Source: Obelidium mucronatum | Taxonomy: Eukaryota; Chytridiomycota; Chytridiomycetes; Chytridiales; Chytriomycetaceae | Length of the DNA stretch: 29,406 bases | Direction of reading: 5' to 3' | Assembly (NCBI GenBank): GCA_025765595.1 | Contig: JAIVFH010000313.1 | Location: 1-29,406, forward strand | Part shown: piece after piece, positions 19,839-29,406 of the stretch | Numbering within the stretch: position 1 is the first letter of the stretch | Layout: each line of letters starts with the position of its first letter | Notes under the pieces: generated by a model | The model's database searches: none | What the model saw: the letters and a program-made list of their open reading frames with translations, nothing else | What the model was told of the DNA's origin: nothing | Translations under genes and position numbers: made by a program

Positions 19839-20971
19839 ATGTCGACATGCAAAACAGTGGTTCTAATCTTCTGTTATCGATATTTGAGAGTAACTCTCCA
19901 ACCGCTCGACTTGAGTTTTCCTGATAGTGTGGAAACCAACACTCTCTTTGATCAGCTATTTGCGTTGATTTCATCCGATAAAGATGTCGACTTGTTCCAA
20001 TACCTGCGGCTGGGGCCGTTCGACTCTGCAGCCGCTTTAAAGAAAGTCTACTGTCAACTATACACAGATCCAACGTGGCTGATTTACATTGTGTATTTAA
20101 ACGAAGGCAATAGGGAGGTTTCGCTATGACGAAATTTAAATTTCTTTTGTCCATTTTTCTTGATTCGGTGGCCACAGAGAAGTTTGGCCCTTTGAATTTT
20201 CTACTCCCAAAATCTCACGCAGAAATAAAAATCTTGGTAACAGCAGAGCCCAACCACACCAGCCAGCACTTCTTTGTCCGCATTTTGAACTCTAATTCAA
20301 TTGATCTCTCTCCTGAGCTTCAAGTTTAGGAGGTAGCCTTCTATTTTACGGCTTGTACAGCCATTCAAGAGAACAACTGCGTCCAGCACGTCGTGGTTCA
20401 TCAAGCAACAGCAGGGGTTGCCACAATAACAATTTAGTTATAGTGCTTTCTGTGTTTGGGCTGATTGCATGTCATGTTGCATATTTCTTTTATTTTTCCT
20501 AATAGCGAACACAGAACTGTCATCAAGAAGTCCTTGTGGCCAACGAAAAAAAAATCAGAAAGAAATTTTAATAGCGAAACCTCTCTAATCTATTAGAGAG
20601 GTTTCAATATCCCGATTGGCTCCTTCTCTTTCATCAAGTGCAGCCCCTCAGATAAACGGGTGCAAATAGGACTGGTCTGGATAGGAACACAGTATCTCCA
20701 GAAGGGATACGCCGCAGAAGTGTCATATCTCATGCTCTGTCATGGTTTCGAGAACAGTGTCGCGAAAGTGCAACGTATTGAATGGGTGGCTCATCACTTG
20801 AACATTCCAAGTCAAAAGACAGCTTTAAAGCTTGGATTCACACACGAAGCAATATTTCGAAAACATCAGTTTTACAAGGGAATGGTGCGGGATACGTTTG
20901 TGTTTGGAATGACTGACGAGGAATGGGTTGAAAAGAAGGAACGGTTGAAGCAAATACTGGCGTTGACTTGA
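19839..20971 (+). pseudogene. GNAT N-acetyltransferase (RimJ/YnaD-like), split by an insertion
   Basis: Two halves of one acetyltransferase. The first (19839 to about 20114) reads TLQPLDLS...DLFQYLRLGPFDS...WLIYIVYLNEGN, the usual N-terminal half of the GNAT proteins that acetylate a protein or small molecule with acetyl-CoA. The second (about 20606-20971) continues IPIGSFSFIK..QIGLVWIGTQYLQKGYAAEVSYLML, the acetyl-CoA binding strand-helix, and ends NIPSQKTALKLGFTHEAIFRKHQFYKG...DTFVFGMTDEEW. Order and spacing fit the family once about 490 bp between them are removed, but the halves are in different frames and a stop lies at 20127. The gene is probably dead. It diverges from receptor copy 2, whose start codon is 236 bp away. 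Confidence 0.75.
20113..20585. mobile_element. MITE-like insertion in the GNAT gene
   Basis: About 473 bp without a coding frame, bounded by a 15-bp terminal inverted repeat with one mismatch (GGGAGGTTTCGCTAT at 20113 and ATAGCGAAACCTCTC ending at 20585). TA is present on both sides (20111-20112, 20586-20587), as expected of a Tc1/mariner-type target duplication. Right after it, GAAACCTCTCTAAT-CT-ATTAGAGAGGTTTC (20576-20605) forms a 30-bp hairpin, so an extra inverted copy of the end sits in the flank, perhaps the footprint of a second insertion or excision. The interior is A/T-rich with no other recognised feature. Confidence 0.65.
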
Positions 20972-21111
20972 AGAAACTAAGTGCGCTTCTTCCGTTTGGT
21001 TTTTAAATATTCTGAATATGATGATTTGTTATTTGATGCTACGTTGTGCAGACTTGAGGATTTGTCATTCTATTCTCGTTTTTTTTTTTTTTTGTTTTTC
21101 TTCAGCAATCA
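20972..21111. promoter_or_regulatory. Spacer before the CRAL-TRIO gene, with acceptor-like polypyrimidine tract
   Basis: A run of 17 T (about 21081) followed by GTTTTTCTTCAG ends seven bases before the chosen start codon. It looks like a strong 3' splice site, so a 5' exon may exist upstream; I could not identify one. Confidence 0.35.
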
Positions 21112-23196
21112 ATGATGGCACACGAAGCGCTGTTTCCAGCGCTTGCAAATGCACACACAGGCAACTGCCTCCTGTCTTCACATAGCCACAATCTGCTGGG
21201 AATCGTTACGCAGCTGCTAGGTTTGCTTGAGCCAAACCAGCGTAAGGGAGCACTGCCGCATGTGGTTGCCCTTGTTTCGGACCCGTCGTTTCTGTTTCGC
21301 TTTTATTTCAAATGCAACTTGAACAAGGAGGAAACCGCAGCCAATCTGCTGCTGCATATCCAGTGGAGGTTGAGTCCAGCGGAAGGTGTCAAACTTGGAT
21401 CAGAGCAGATCTCACCCAAGGTACTTATCTTCGTCTTTTAATAATCACATTTTCAACTTCACTCTAACATTCTAATCTATCCAGGCTCAGGACTATCTTT
21501 CACTGGGGATTTTCAAAATTCATGGTCAAGACAAACAGGGGCGACCCACCCTACACATTAATATGGCGAAATACAATGCAGCTACAGAAAAGAACTACAT
21601 CAATGACTTCAAAGATGCCTTGGTATATACCCTAGAAGTTGGGCGTCGGATGTATCGCATCGGTCAATGAATCGCTTGCTCGCTTCCACTCGTCGTCCAC
21701 TTCCCGCGACACTGCTCCAGATTGGAGAATCACTCCAAATAATGTAACTCTTATCCACCAACTGAGTGTTATCGTAGACCTCGAAGGTGTCGGCCTCGCT
21801 AACATCAATTATGAAATGATGCCAATTCTGTTGAGTCTATTTGCGAATCACTTTCCCGGGATTTTCGGGACGCTCTATGTCTTGAATTTTGGGTGGTTGC
21901 ATTCAGGAATTTGGTCGATTGTTAAACGGGCTTTGTCGGCTGAAGCATGCAAGAAACTTCTTTTCTTAACCAAAGAGGAAATGTTGGAGTACTTTGATAG
22001 AGATTTGTTGCTGAGTGAACACGGCGGTACATGTACTGTCTCCAAATGTAGCGAATTGTTTGTACGGTATGGAAGCGACGAATCCCTCAAAAATGCATCT
22101 GTTCATATCCTCAAAACTGTCGAACTTGTACACAAAAATGTCGATATCGCCAAAGTGTTTCCCCATGATATTAGCCCACTCTCATTACTGCTTTCACCCT
22201 GCTCCATCATCAACACCACCATCTATTTTAAGTCTTCAAAACAAGCGATCTCTTCACACCCGCTCTCCCCTTTTGAAGCCATATAAATCGACCTCGGGCA
22301 GTATTCCCCCATCGCCATTCGCCACAGGGTCTGAATCCTTCTTTACCCCACTTATGCATCCCTCTCCATCAATGGAAGTGTGGTTTGATGCGCCAGAAGA
22401 TATAACTTCGTTCCTCCTCAGCCCCGCAATGACACCCATGCAAACTCCTTCAATATATCCTACGTCCGCTTCGTCCACGGCCATCAAAGAAATTTGGTCT
22501 CCTGGAATGGTGCAAACGCTTGGATTGGCGGTCGTTCCTGGTTTGGAGCTTTTGGACTTGGAGTTGCCTGAGTCCGCGATGGGCGACGGGAGTAGCACTG
22601 TTGTTGAGGGTTGTGAACAAGATGATGAATGTATGCGCAGTCCTAGGAGCGATGTTCCACAAACTCCCCGGAGTATGTTTTTGGAGGATTCTGCAGGGAA
22701 TAGTGATGGACGCTCGGTTGGGTATCCGAGAGAACGTGTTTCTTGGACAACAACTGGGGCGGCCGCTGTATGTGGGGAGTGTTCTTGCTGTAAAAATCGA
22801 CGAGATGATGGTTCATCGATCGCTGTTCGGATTTGGGCGTTGGGAAAAGGTGTTGTCATGAGTCCTTGGAATTTGAGTTTGACATTGGCTCAGTTGATGG
22901 TGGATGCGTCTACTGGGGAATTATTTTGTCGAGAGTGCCGGCGGTCAAAAGCTGTTAAGAAGAGGGAGGTTGCTTCTGTGTCGAAGGGGGTAAAAGTCCT
23001 TGCGACTATTATTCTAGCGTCAAGTGCTATAGGAGCCTGTTGGAAGTATGCACGGTTTGCGCTGAGCGATAAAGATCGATTGACCAGGCTGGGCGGAAAG
23101 TTCATCACTGTGTTGGGGTGCATTGGTTTAGAAGGCGTTGCTGGTTCGGTTGTAGACTTGTGCTTCGGAAAAAATCCAAACATCAACAATACATAA
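21112..23196 (+). CDS. CRAL-TRIO (Sec14-like) protein with Cys-pair region and membrane anchor
   Basis: Lipid-binding/transfer type protein. Exons 21112-21420, 21485-21662 and 21721 onward; introns 64 nt (GTACTT..CAG) and 58 nt (GTCAAT..CAG, restoring RRMYRID). The CRAL-TRIO domain shows DYLSLGIFKIHGQDKQGRPTL, QLSVIVDLEGVG, FPGIFGTLYVLNFGW and the closing LLLSEHGG. A further change of frame lies between about 22060 and 22240, most likely an intron I could not place (GTATGG near 22068 with TTTTAAG near 22230 would fit). The last part, from about 22260, is a Ser/Pro-rich linker, then CGECSCCKN...FCRECRRSK, a possible zinc site, and two hydrophobic segments near the C-terminus (VLATIILASSAIGACW; FITVLGCIGLEGVAG). 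A membrane-anchored lipid-transfer role is inferred. The C-terminal module is unfamiliar to me. Confidence 0.65.
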
Positions 23197-23381
23197 TCTC
23201 TGAAAACCTCTATTCAAGTGTTAGTGTCAGATTAAACCCTATATGCACCGACTTTCGGAAGATTGAGCCTGGTCTCTTCTGACTCTGAGTTCTGAAGGCG
23301 GATTTTAAGAGTTTTCAAGAGGATTCTCATTCCCCATTTTTTACGGAGGCATTTTATTGGGAATCAACAATCCATTTTAAT

Positions 23382-23858
23382 TTAAAGTGCGAGTTTATCA
23401 AAGACGTATTTGTAAGAATGAGGAGAAAGCTGATTGTGGAAGGTAATAGCGGTAGCAATGGCCATTTGAGCGTTCGCGACTCCAGCTGCGTCAGCGGTAG
23501 ATCCTGGAGCTACGGGAGCCATTCTTCCTAACGCATTCGTTGCATAATGTAACATTTCCCTGTTTTTGGCTTGTTCGTGGGAAAGAATCAACAAGGCGCG
23601 ATACAGCTTTTTAGCAGATTCAATCTCAGCTTTCCAAATGTCGATTGATATTGCTGTCGCCCCCATTTCAAACTTGAGTTCAACATCCCGATCTGTGATT
23701 CCCATTCCAGCTGTCTCGAAACAAACGTTGGACACGATTTGTTCAAAGAATTCAATTCGATCTACAAATCTCTTCTGAGATACGGCAGATTCTCCCTTGA
23801 TACTGATGTAAGCGAGATCTGTAAATAGATGGATCTCTTTCGCGGCTTTAAACATCAT
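23382..23858 (-). CDS. PH-like (bacterial bPH type) domain protein, copy 1
   Basis: A single exon of 158 residues. The first 110 residues read FTDLAYISIKG...KRFVDRIEFFEQIVSNVCFETAGMGITDRDVELKFEMG...ISIDIWKAEIESAKKLYRALL, which resembles the YvbH/bPH-type bacterial PH domain (tnkRli..d, vetaG..d.d.elk, final helix). The role of these proteins is not well known; lipid or protein binding is likely. After a flexible Ala/Gly stretch, a C-terminal helix ends in HSYKYVFDKLAL. It is divergent from, and clearly homologous to, the gene at 24247 (FETAGMG.TDRDVELKF shared), so the pair arose by inverted duplication. The plus-strand open frame opposite is an artefact. Confidence 0.7.
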   Translation of the reverse strand: MMFKAAKEIHLFTDLAYISIKGESAVSQKRFVDRIEFFEQIVSNVCFETAGMGITDRDVELKFEMGATAISIDIWKAEIESAKKLYRALLILSHEQAKNREMLHYATNALGRMAPVAPGSTADAAGVANAQMAIATAITFHNQLSPHSYKYVFDKLAL

Positions 23859-24246
23859 GAAGGGTGTTTCGTGAGGGAGGAGGATAGCTCAAGAGCGGTT
23901 CCGTCGCCATCTTTTCACGTGGAATACAGTTACACACATCTGCAGATCCTGCCAGATCTTTGAATAAACTCATTCTTATTGAATCTTTCGGCTTGTTTCA
24001 ATAGGCTGCCGGGGTATCAGTTCGTGTTTGAGAATTGTCAACAAGAAACAAACTTGTCATACACACAAACTGATCCAACCATGTTCAGTGACGGTAACAG
24101 GCAGCTCGGATGTTTGTCACTGCCTAGGTCGCGCTCAAATGGCGCAGGAAGGAATTTTGCATTTCTTGCTTCCCCATGAGACCGCAGTAAGTCCATCTTG
24201 TGTATTTTTACGCCATCCTGACTAGTCTTGTACTCTCTAGTATATC
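23859..24246. promoter_or_regulatory. Shared promoter region of the divergent PH-like pair
   Basis: 388 bp between two divergent start codons. I see no gene in it. A TATATCATG directly abuts the plus-strand start. The two genes could be co-regulated from here. Confidence 0.4.
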
Positions 24247-24771
24247 ATGTTCAAAGGCCCTAAAGAAGTGCATATTTTTACAGATCTTGCGTATGTGTCT
24301 ATTCGAGGCGAAAATGCAATCAGCACACGACGATTCATTGATCGCATTGAGTACACTGAATCCATTATTTCGAACGTGTGCTTCGAGACTGCTGGAATGG
24401 GATTGACCGACCGCGATGTGGAGCTCAAGTTCCAGATTGGCGGCCATCATATAAGCATTGACATTTGGAAGAATGAGATTGAAGGGGCCAAACTCTTCTA
24501 CAAAGCCTTGCTTGTTCTTTCCCATCTTCAGGCCAAAAATAAGGAACTGCTCAAGCTGAGTTTGGATGCTTTACCGCGTTTTTTGCCAGGGAAGTCAGAA
24601 GGGGTCGCATCTGGTGTAACTCAGTATGGTGAGGGAATCGCAAAAGAGCAGTTGGATCAAGCAGCTGGATTTAGTTATGCACGGACAGTTATTGCAACCG
24701 CGCAGTATTTGCAGAGTCAACTTATTCCGCGTTCGTATAGGGATGTTTTCGAGCAGTATTTATCGCTGTAA
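24247..24771 (+). CDS. PH-like (bacterial bPH type) domain protein, copy 2
   Basis: A single exon of 174 residues. It has the same domain as copy 1: FTDLAYVSIRG, RRFIDRIEYTESIISNVCFETAGMGLTDRDVELKFQIGG, ISIDIWKNEIEGAKLFYKALLVLSHLQAKNKELL. It has a longer linker (about 20 extra residues, GVASGVTQYGEGIAKEQLDQ) before the C-terminal helix that ends SYRDVFEQYLSL. The core is well conserved between the two copies while the tail differs, so both are probably under selection. No signal peptide or membrane segment is seen, so it is likely cytosolic or peripheral. Confidence 0.72.
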   Translation: MFKGPKEVHIFTDLAYVSIRGENAISTRRFIDRIEYTESIISNVCFETAGMGLTDRDVELKFQIGGHHISIDIWKNEIEGAKLFYKALLVLSHLQAKNKELLKLSLDALPRFLPGKSEGVASGVTQYGEGIAKEQLDQAAGFSYARTVIATAQYLQSQLIPRSYRDVFEQYLSL

Positions 24772-24942
24772 TTTTTTCCTCTAATAAAATCCTATCTACA
24801 CTGGCCAGGATGCGTGAAATGTGAAAATATATTACCTCCGTTAATAAAAGAAATGCCAATCCCATTCTGAAGAGATTCCCTTGTAAATCTAGCACCCACA
24901 TTGATTGACGCACACCCATTTTCGTAAACAAAACGTCTTCAA

Positions 24943-27102
24943 ATGAAATCCGCTAAAGAATTGGCAGTGTCGGGGAAGTCCTTATCACCTGCTCCTATTG
25001 AAACTCGCCCCTTAGAAGTGTGGAGCTTCTCCCTGATCACTCCAAAGTGAGTGGTCTCCATGTCCCTGGTGCTCTTCAAAAAGATAGACAATCTGTTGCC
25101 AAGAGTATCGGCAACATGTCGGCAATGGTGGTTAAAAATTTCGGTGTTCAATACGAAGAAAAGGACAAGAAATGTTTGTATAAATATAATCGCGGTTTTG
25201 GAGTTGAATAAGCTAAATGGACAAAATAACATAGACTTTGAGGCAAGAACGTTAACACACTCGAATCTAGGCCCTTGGCAAATGTTTTCTGTAACTTTCG
25301 TCTGCTTGGCGTCGGGGCTTGGATGTGGCTGGTGGGGAAATACATCTGCAAATGGTTGGGGAAGCATGATCACCGCCACGGCTATCATGTCCATTTGGCA
25401 AATCTCTGTTGCTGGTAGTTCCCATTCTATCACTCTGATAGTTTTTGAATCATATGCTTAATCTCACATTACAGTAATCTTGTCCGAGTTGATGACAATG
25501 CTACCCTTCATTGGCGGACTTGCGACCTACACTCGGGCCGCCTTCGGTCCATATGTTGGTTATATGATTGGCCAATGCGAGCTTGCCGAGTATACCATTT
25601 TTCTCGCCGGAAACCTGAATGGGTTGGCATCCAGTCTCAACCTTCTTGCTGGATGGAATCAAAAATTCATCCCTATTTGGTGGTTCATTATAATGACATT
25701 TTGCTTCGGTGTTCAAGTTGTCAAGAACAAGATATTTTTCATGTGTTTTGCGTTTCTGTGTTTCTGTGGTATAACGGTACGTTGAGGTCGCCAATATGGA
25801 AATTAATTACTAAATCCAACATCCTTTTAAGATTGTGCTTGCTTTCACTCTTCCTCAGATTTCCGTGGTCAACAGCGGAAAATGGGCACAGCGCGATTTT
25901 TTTGATGAGATGTTTAACGGAAACTCCACTATAGCTGCAGTTCCATACAACCAAATGGATGCAATGTTCCCACTCGGTTTCGCTGGAATTATTCACAGCA
26001 TTCCTTATATGATGGGAGACTTCCAGGGTCTCGAGATCATTCCACTCATGGCAGAAGAAAGTGCGAACTTCATTCGGGATGGTCCGAAAGCAATGTTTGG
26101 AACTTCATTTTTGTTCATAACTTTGTATTGGCTGCTTGTACTGGTAGTTCCCAGTGTCCCGCCTGGATTGTTTGTCGAAATGGAGTATTGGTATCCCATG
26201 ATCAACACGTTTTCCGGGTATATTGGTTTGGATGAGGAGAGCAGTTCGTTTTTTGCTATGGAAAATTGGGTTACCGCTGTCTATGTATGTGTATGGAATG
26301 TGCTTTCGTGTATTGAAATCGTTGTTTTGAATTCAAACAGCAAGCTTCAACGACGCTATCGCTCTTTTACGCATTCAGCCGGCTTTGCTTTGCGGTAAAA
26401 GAAATTAATCTGTATTTATTTAACAGCCTGAATTTTTTCAGCTCTCGCGTTCTGGTTTGATGCCCCAATTCCTATCTTTGACTGAGCTTCCATTCAAGAG
26501 TTAAGATTTTTTGATAGGCTTTGTTTCTGTCGGCAGGTTGTACTGAGCTAAAATGCAGAGGAACGCGTTGCTTGGGCGTCTTACCTGTTTGGCTGTTTGA
26601 TGGCTCTCTTTTTCATTCTTATTCATACTTTGAACCCTCTGTTGGTGGATCACTGGCAGACATAACCAGTGCTCTGGGACCAGCAGGGTTTCTTTATTTG
26701 ACACTCATGTATGGGTCGACGGCCATCTCATTTCTATACCTGCGATACAAGTTCCCAGATTTTAAGCGTCCGATAAAGTCCATGTTTGGAATTCCTTGTG
26801 CGGTTGTTGTCCTCGCGGTTTGTGGATTCACATTTGTGAGCATTCTGCTGAACCCAGACCACAATGTTGCGGTTGCTATTGTTGCTGGAAAGCTTGTTAT
26901 CGGATTGATTCACATGTGGTTTCATCGCTAACCACTTGGTGATGAGCCCTGAAGGTATGCGAAGTCCTTAATCTTGTATCAGTTGTATGCCGTCTTTAAT
27001 TAAGGACATATATATACAGAGGAAGCGATTCAAAAAGTGGAAGAAGATGCAATGGCGAAGTCTAAAGGATATATGCAGTCTGTGAACGTCGAAGAGGCGT
27101 GA
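24943..27102 (+). CDS. APC-family permease, ethanolamine-permease-like, frame-disrupted near the C-terminus
   Basis: A polytopic transporter of the amino acid/polyamine/organocation superfamily. Clear coding blocks: up to 25414 (GPWQMFSVTFVCLASGLGCGWWG), 25475-25776 (ILSELMTMLPFIGGLATYTRAAFGP, the usual helix 3), 25832-26394 (NGNSTIAAVPYNQMDAMFPLGFAG; QGLEIIPLMAEES) and 26640-27102. Introns of 60 nt (25415-25474), 55 nt (25777-25831) and one near 26955-27020 are GT-AG. The amino-terminal exon is unsettled: ATG 24943 with a long intron, or the frame open from 25051. Between 26430 and 26650, fragments of the expected sequence (LSRSGLMPQFLSLTE, then NAEERVAWASYLFGCLMAL) fall in different frames, and another shift occurs near 26930 before NHLVMSPE-EEAIQKVEEDAM. 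It is probably either a recent pseudogene or affected by sequence errors. Confidence 0.65.
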
Positions 27103-27298
27103 CAAATGGTTGAGCGTTACGGATACAGTACAATAATAAAGAGGGTTTCGCTGTCTTAACTCGAGAAAACGCAGACTAAGTAGTATCATATAGCCTGCAT
27201 TTCAAGTGTCTATAGCTTGATAGCTCACAAGTTAAGTCCGATTTCAACCAGCCGCAAGTTGTTTCAGAAAATCTATTTCATTATTGAATTGGTTCATG
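27103..27298. promoter_or_regulatory. Spacer between permease and phosphatase genes
   Basis: About 200 bp with no gene seen. It must hold the permease 3' end (a poly(A)-like AATAAA lies near 27132) and the phosphatase promoter, for which I see no clear motif. Confidence 0.35.
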
Positions 27299-29406
27299 AT
27301 GGGAAAACTCCTCCGTCGATTCACTGGAAAGGCAACACCGGCTCCAACCGGCTCCACTCCAGACGGCAACTCCGTCTCTTCCGAAAAAGAGCAGCTGGAA
27401 ACTAACACATGTCTTCAGGCTTCTTTCAACAGTCAAGAGAAGCTTGAGCAGCTACAGTCAGCGATCAAGCTACTCTTCACAAGGCCCACCAACCCACAGA
27501 CTCAAGATCATAACTGTCAATGATGTATACAAGATGCATATGCTTCCGTCCCTCGCGACTGCTATCGACATTGAAAAAGCAAAAGGGTTTCCTTTGATTG
27601 TGCTTCTCCCTGGTGACTTTATCTCTCCGTCTTTGCTCTCATCGCTGGATAAAGGCTTCGGAATGATTGACGTTTTGAATCAGGTTGGGGTCGACTATGT
27701 CTGCTTTGGAAATGTGAGTATCGCACACTTGTTATTACATTACTCACCTTTTCTGAAAACCCACCACACTAGCATGAGGACGATGTGGATTTTGCGTCAC
27801 TGAAGAGTCGTGTGGCGCAGAGTAACTTTGTGTGGGTGAATACAAACATCCCGGGGATCAAATTGCCTGAAGACGTATCTGATCGGGTATAACATGATTT
27901 AAGTATTAAATGCGTGTGGCGACTCTAACATCAGCTCAACAAAGGTCCCGCTATACTCTGTAGTTGATGTTTCAAGTAAGGAGGGCAAGCTGGCCCCAAA
28001 GAAAGTGGGGATATTGGGTCTCTGCACAGACGATCAACACTTGTACAAACCGGGACACTTTGGAGGTGCAACCATACTACCTGTAAACGGAACCGCCATG
28101 AAGTACGCAGAAATTCTAAAAGATTTGGACCTCGTCATCCCAATGACACATCAGGATATCCCCCTCGACCCGCAACCTTGCTTCCACGAACCTCTTCCCT
28201 CTCATTGTTGGAGGTCACGAACATGAGGCGTTCCTAGAAAACATCAAACGGCTCACAGCTGATAAAAACTGGAATCGATGCTGCCCAGTTTTCAGTCATT
28301 GATGTTGAGTGGTTTCCCGGTGTGTCTACGCCAACGGTGACCATTGCGTTGAAAGATACCAAGGATTATCAACCGAAAAAAACAAGTTCAAGAATCCGTC
28401 GATAAGCATCTACGTGCTGTAGAACTTCTGAAAGCCTCTGTCCTCTGTGAAATTCCAAAACACGTTATTCTATCCAGCAAACACGTTCGTAGACGTCCTT
28501 GCACGATGGGAATCTTTTTGTGCTCTGTGATTAGAGACTCCTTAAATACCGATTGCTGCATCATCAATGCAGGAACTTTTCGTGGAAACCGGAAGTATGG
28601 CGCCGAAGTGAAGACGTTCACGTACATGGATTTGGAGGCAGAAATGCCTTTCAACTCTGAAATTGCTCAATACCATCTTCCGGGACGTGTCATCAATGAG
28701 GTGTTGGCTTTCTCCAGGGCGCCCCGCATTGGAAAAACCACCAGTGGAAAAGGGTGGATATATGCAAAGTTGTGATGCGATTAAGTGGGACCCAGTTGAA
28801 AATAAGATTCTCGCCATTCGCGGGGAGCCGTTGGATTTGGATCGCTTGTACTCTGTAGCCATCTCTTATCAAACCGTGGCGGGATTGGATAACATCGAGG
28901 CCGCTGCTGAAGCATTTGGGAGTAGATCCAAATGTACCCAACGCAACTGGGAATCAAGAGTACGATTTTATTGGAGGAAAGGAGTTAATCGTATCTCACT
29001 TTTGTCTGGGCATCTGGCACTATATGCTTCTAGCCGAGTCCTTTGAACGATCGACAGAGATCGGCATGGTTACTTGACGCAAGAAGAAGTATATGACGCC
29101 TTCCAAAAACATTATCAGGAGATATGAAATTGAGTCAAGTTGTGGTGGACAACTTGTTTGCAATGGCTGACAAAACGGGGATGGAAAAATCACGCAAGAC
29201 GAATACCTCAAATTAAAGTTATTCTGCATGGCTGAAATGGATTTCCATGGTCATGACAATGACGATGATGATCCAATGACTCCAGGTATTGTGGATGTTG
29301 AGAAACTTGAAAAAGAGCTGGAGCGTGGCACCGGCATCTACAATGATGCCGTCGCAGAATCCGTGATTGCTTCAATGGAGAAAGATGGGGCTCCACGTGG
29401 AATCAT
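27299..29406 (+). pseudogene. 5'-nucleotidase-type metallophosphatase with C-terminal EF-hands, many frameshifts, runs off the window
   Basis: A calcineurin-like phosphoesterase/5'-nucleotidase. Blocks in order: ITVNDVYKM, LLPGDFISPSLLSSL, CFGN|HEDDVDF (split by a 59-nt intron at 27714-27772), VNTNIPGIKLP, a 58-nt intron (27887-27944), KKVGILGLC, MTHQDIPLD, IVGGHEHEAF, LNTDCCIINAGTFRGN, GGYMQSCDAIKWDPV and KELIVSHFCLGIWH. These are the metal-binding motifs and the C-terminal substrate domain of UshA-like enzymes. Two EF-hand loops follow: DRDRHGYLTQEE (29053) and DK.GDGKITQDEY (about 29171). To read it all one must change frame near 27430, 28165, 28240, 28385, 28720, 28915 and 29175, mostly at runs of A, C or G. 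An N-terminal MGKLLRRF could be membrane-associating. The window ends inside the gene. Confidence 0.68.

Noticed and set aside
24939..25433. Minus-strand open frame of 164 codons
   Set aside because: It lies opposite permease coding sequence and its first intron, and shows no family features. The plus strand clearly encodes transporter helices.
1..29406. tRNA, rRNA or other structured RNA genes
   Set aside because: No cloverleaf, rRNA-like conserved block or snRNA signature was recognised by eye on either strand. A covariance-model search would be needed to be sure.

Overview
The window is nuclear DNA from a eukaryote. Genes are broken by many short GT-AG introns (mostly 41-71 nt), both strands are used, and the gene content fits an early-diverging fungus. 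Chytridiomycota is my best guess, from the mix of tandem 7TM receptors, an ethanolamine-permease-like APC transporter, a CRAL-TRIO protein, paired PH-like-domain proteins and a metallophosphatase with EF-hands. That placement is inference. The first 16.4 kb is almost entirely transposon; the rest is host genes, several of them damaged.

Region 1 (1-6.9 kb): about 3.7 copies of an 81-bp tandem repeat, then a palindrome-rich stretch, then two convergent genes whose stop codons lie about 40 bp apart. One is a DDE integrase/transposase of the 'HxDGN...DKGGEN...NxRIE' type (1077-2907, +). The other is an unrecognised protein of 964 residues with an N-terminal CxxC zinc motif (6075-2949, -). I read them as a two-gene DNA transposon (IS3EU/Ginger-like), without resolved ends.

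Region 2 (about 6.8-16.4 kb): a Helitron-type element with three genes. A (8257-7175, -) has a possible OB-fold-like C-terminus. B (8412-10031, +) ends in a textbook SUMO-interacting motif. C (10478-16275, +) is a Rep-helicase of 1767 codons with an HxH motif, a YxxxY pair and a Pif1-type helicase, broken by one in-frame TGA. Thirteen copies of a 25-bp palindrome (TTCCAATA-N9-TATTGGAA) occur only in this region and only in non-coding positions. They mark introns or untranslated regions of all three genes, which ties the genes together as one unit. This is the most unusual signal in the window.

Region 3 (16.4-29.4 kb): host genes. In order: a 7TM/RTA1-like gene (+), two tandem 7TM receptor paralogues (-), a GNAT acetyltransferase split by a ~0.47-kb MITE-like insertion, a CRAL-TRIO protein with a Cys-rich, membrane-anchored tail (+), a divergent pair of PH-like-domain paralogues, an APC permease (+) and a 5'-nucleotidase-type metallophosphatase with EF-hands (+, running off the window). 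From about 26.4 kb onward reading frames are repeatedly shifted, mostly at short homopolymers, while the encoded motifs stay intact. This suggests either assembly error or very recent decay.
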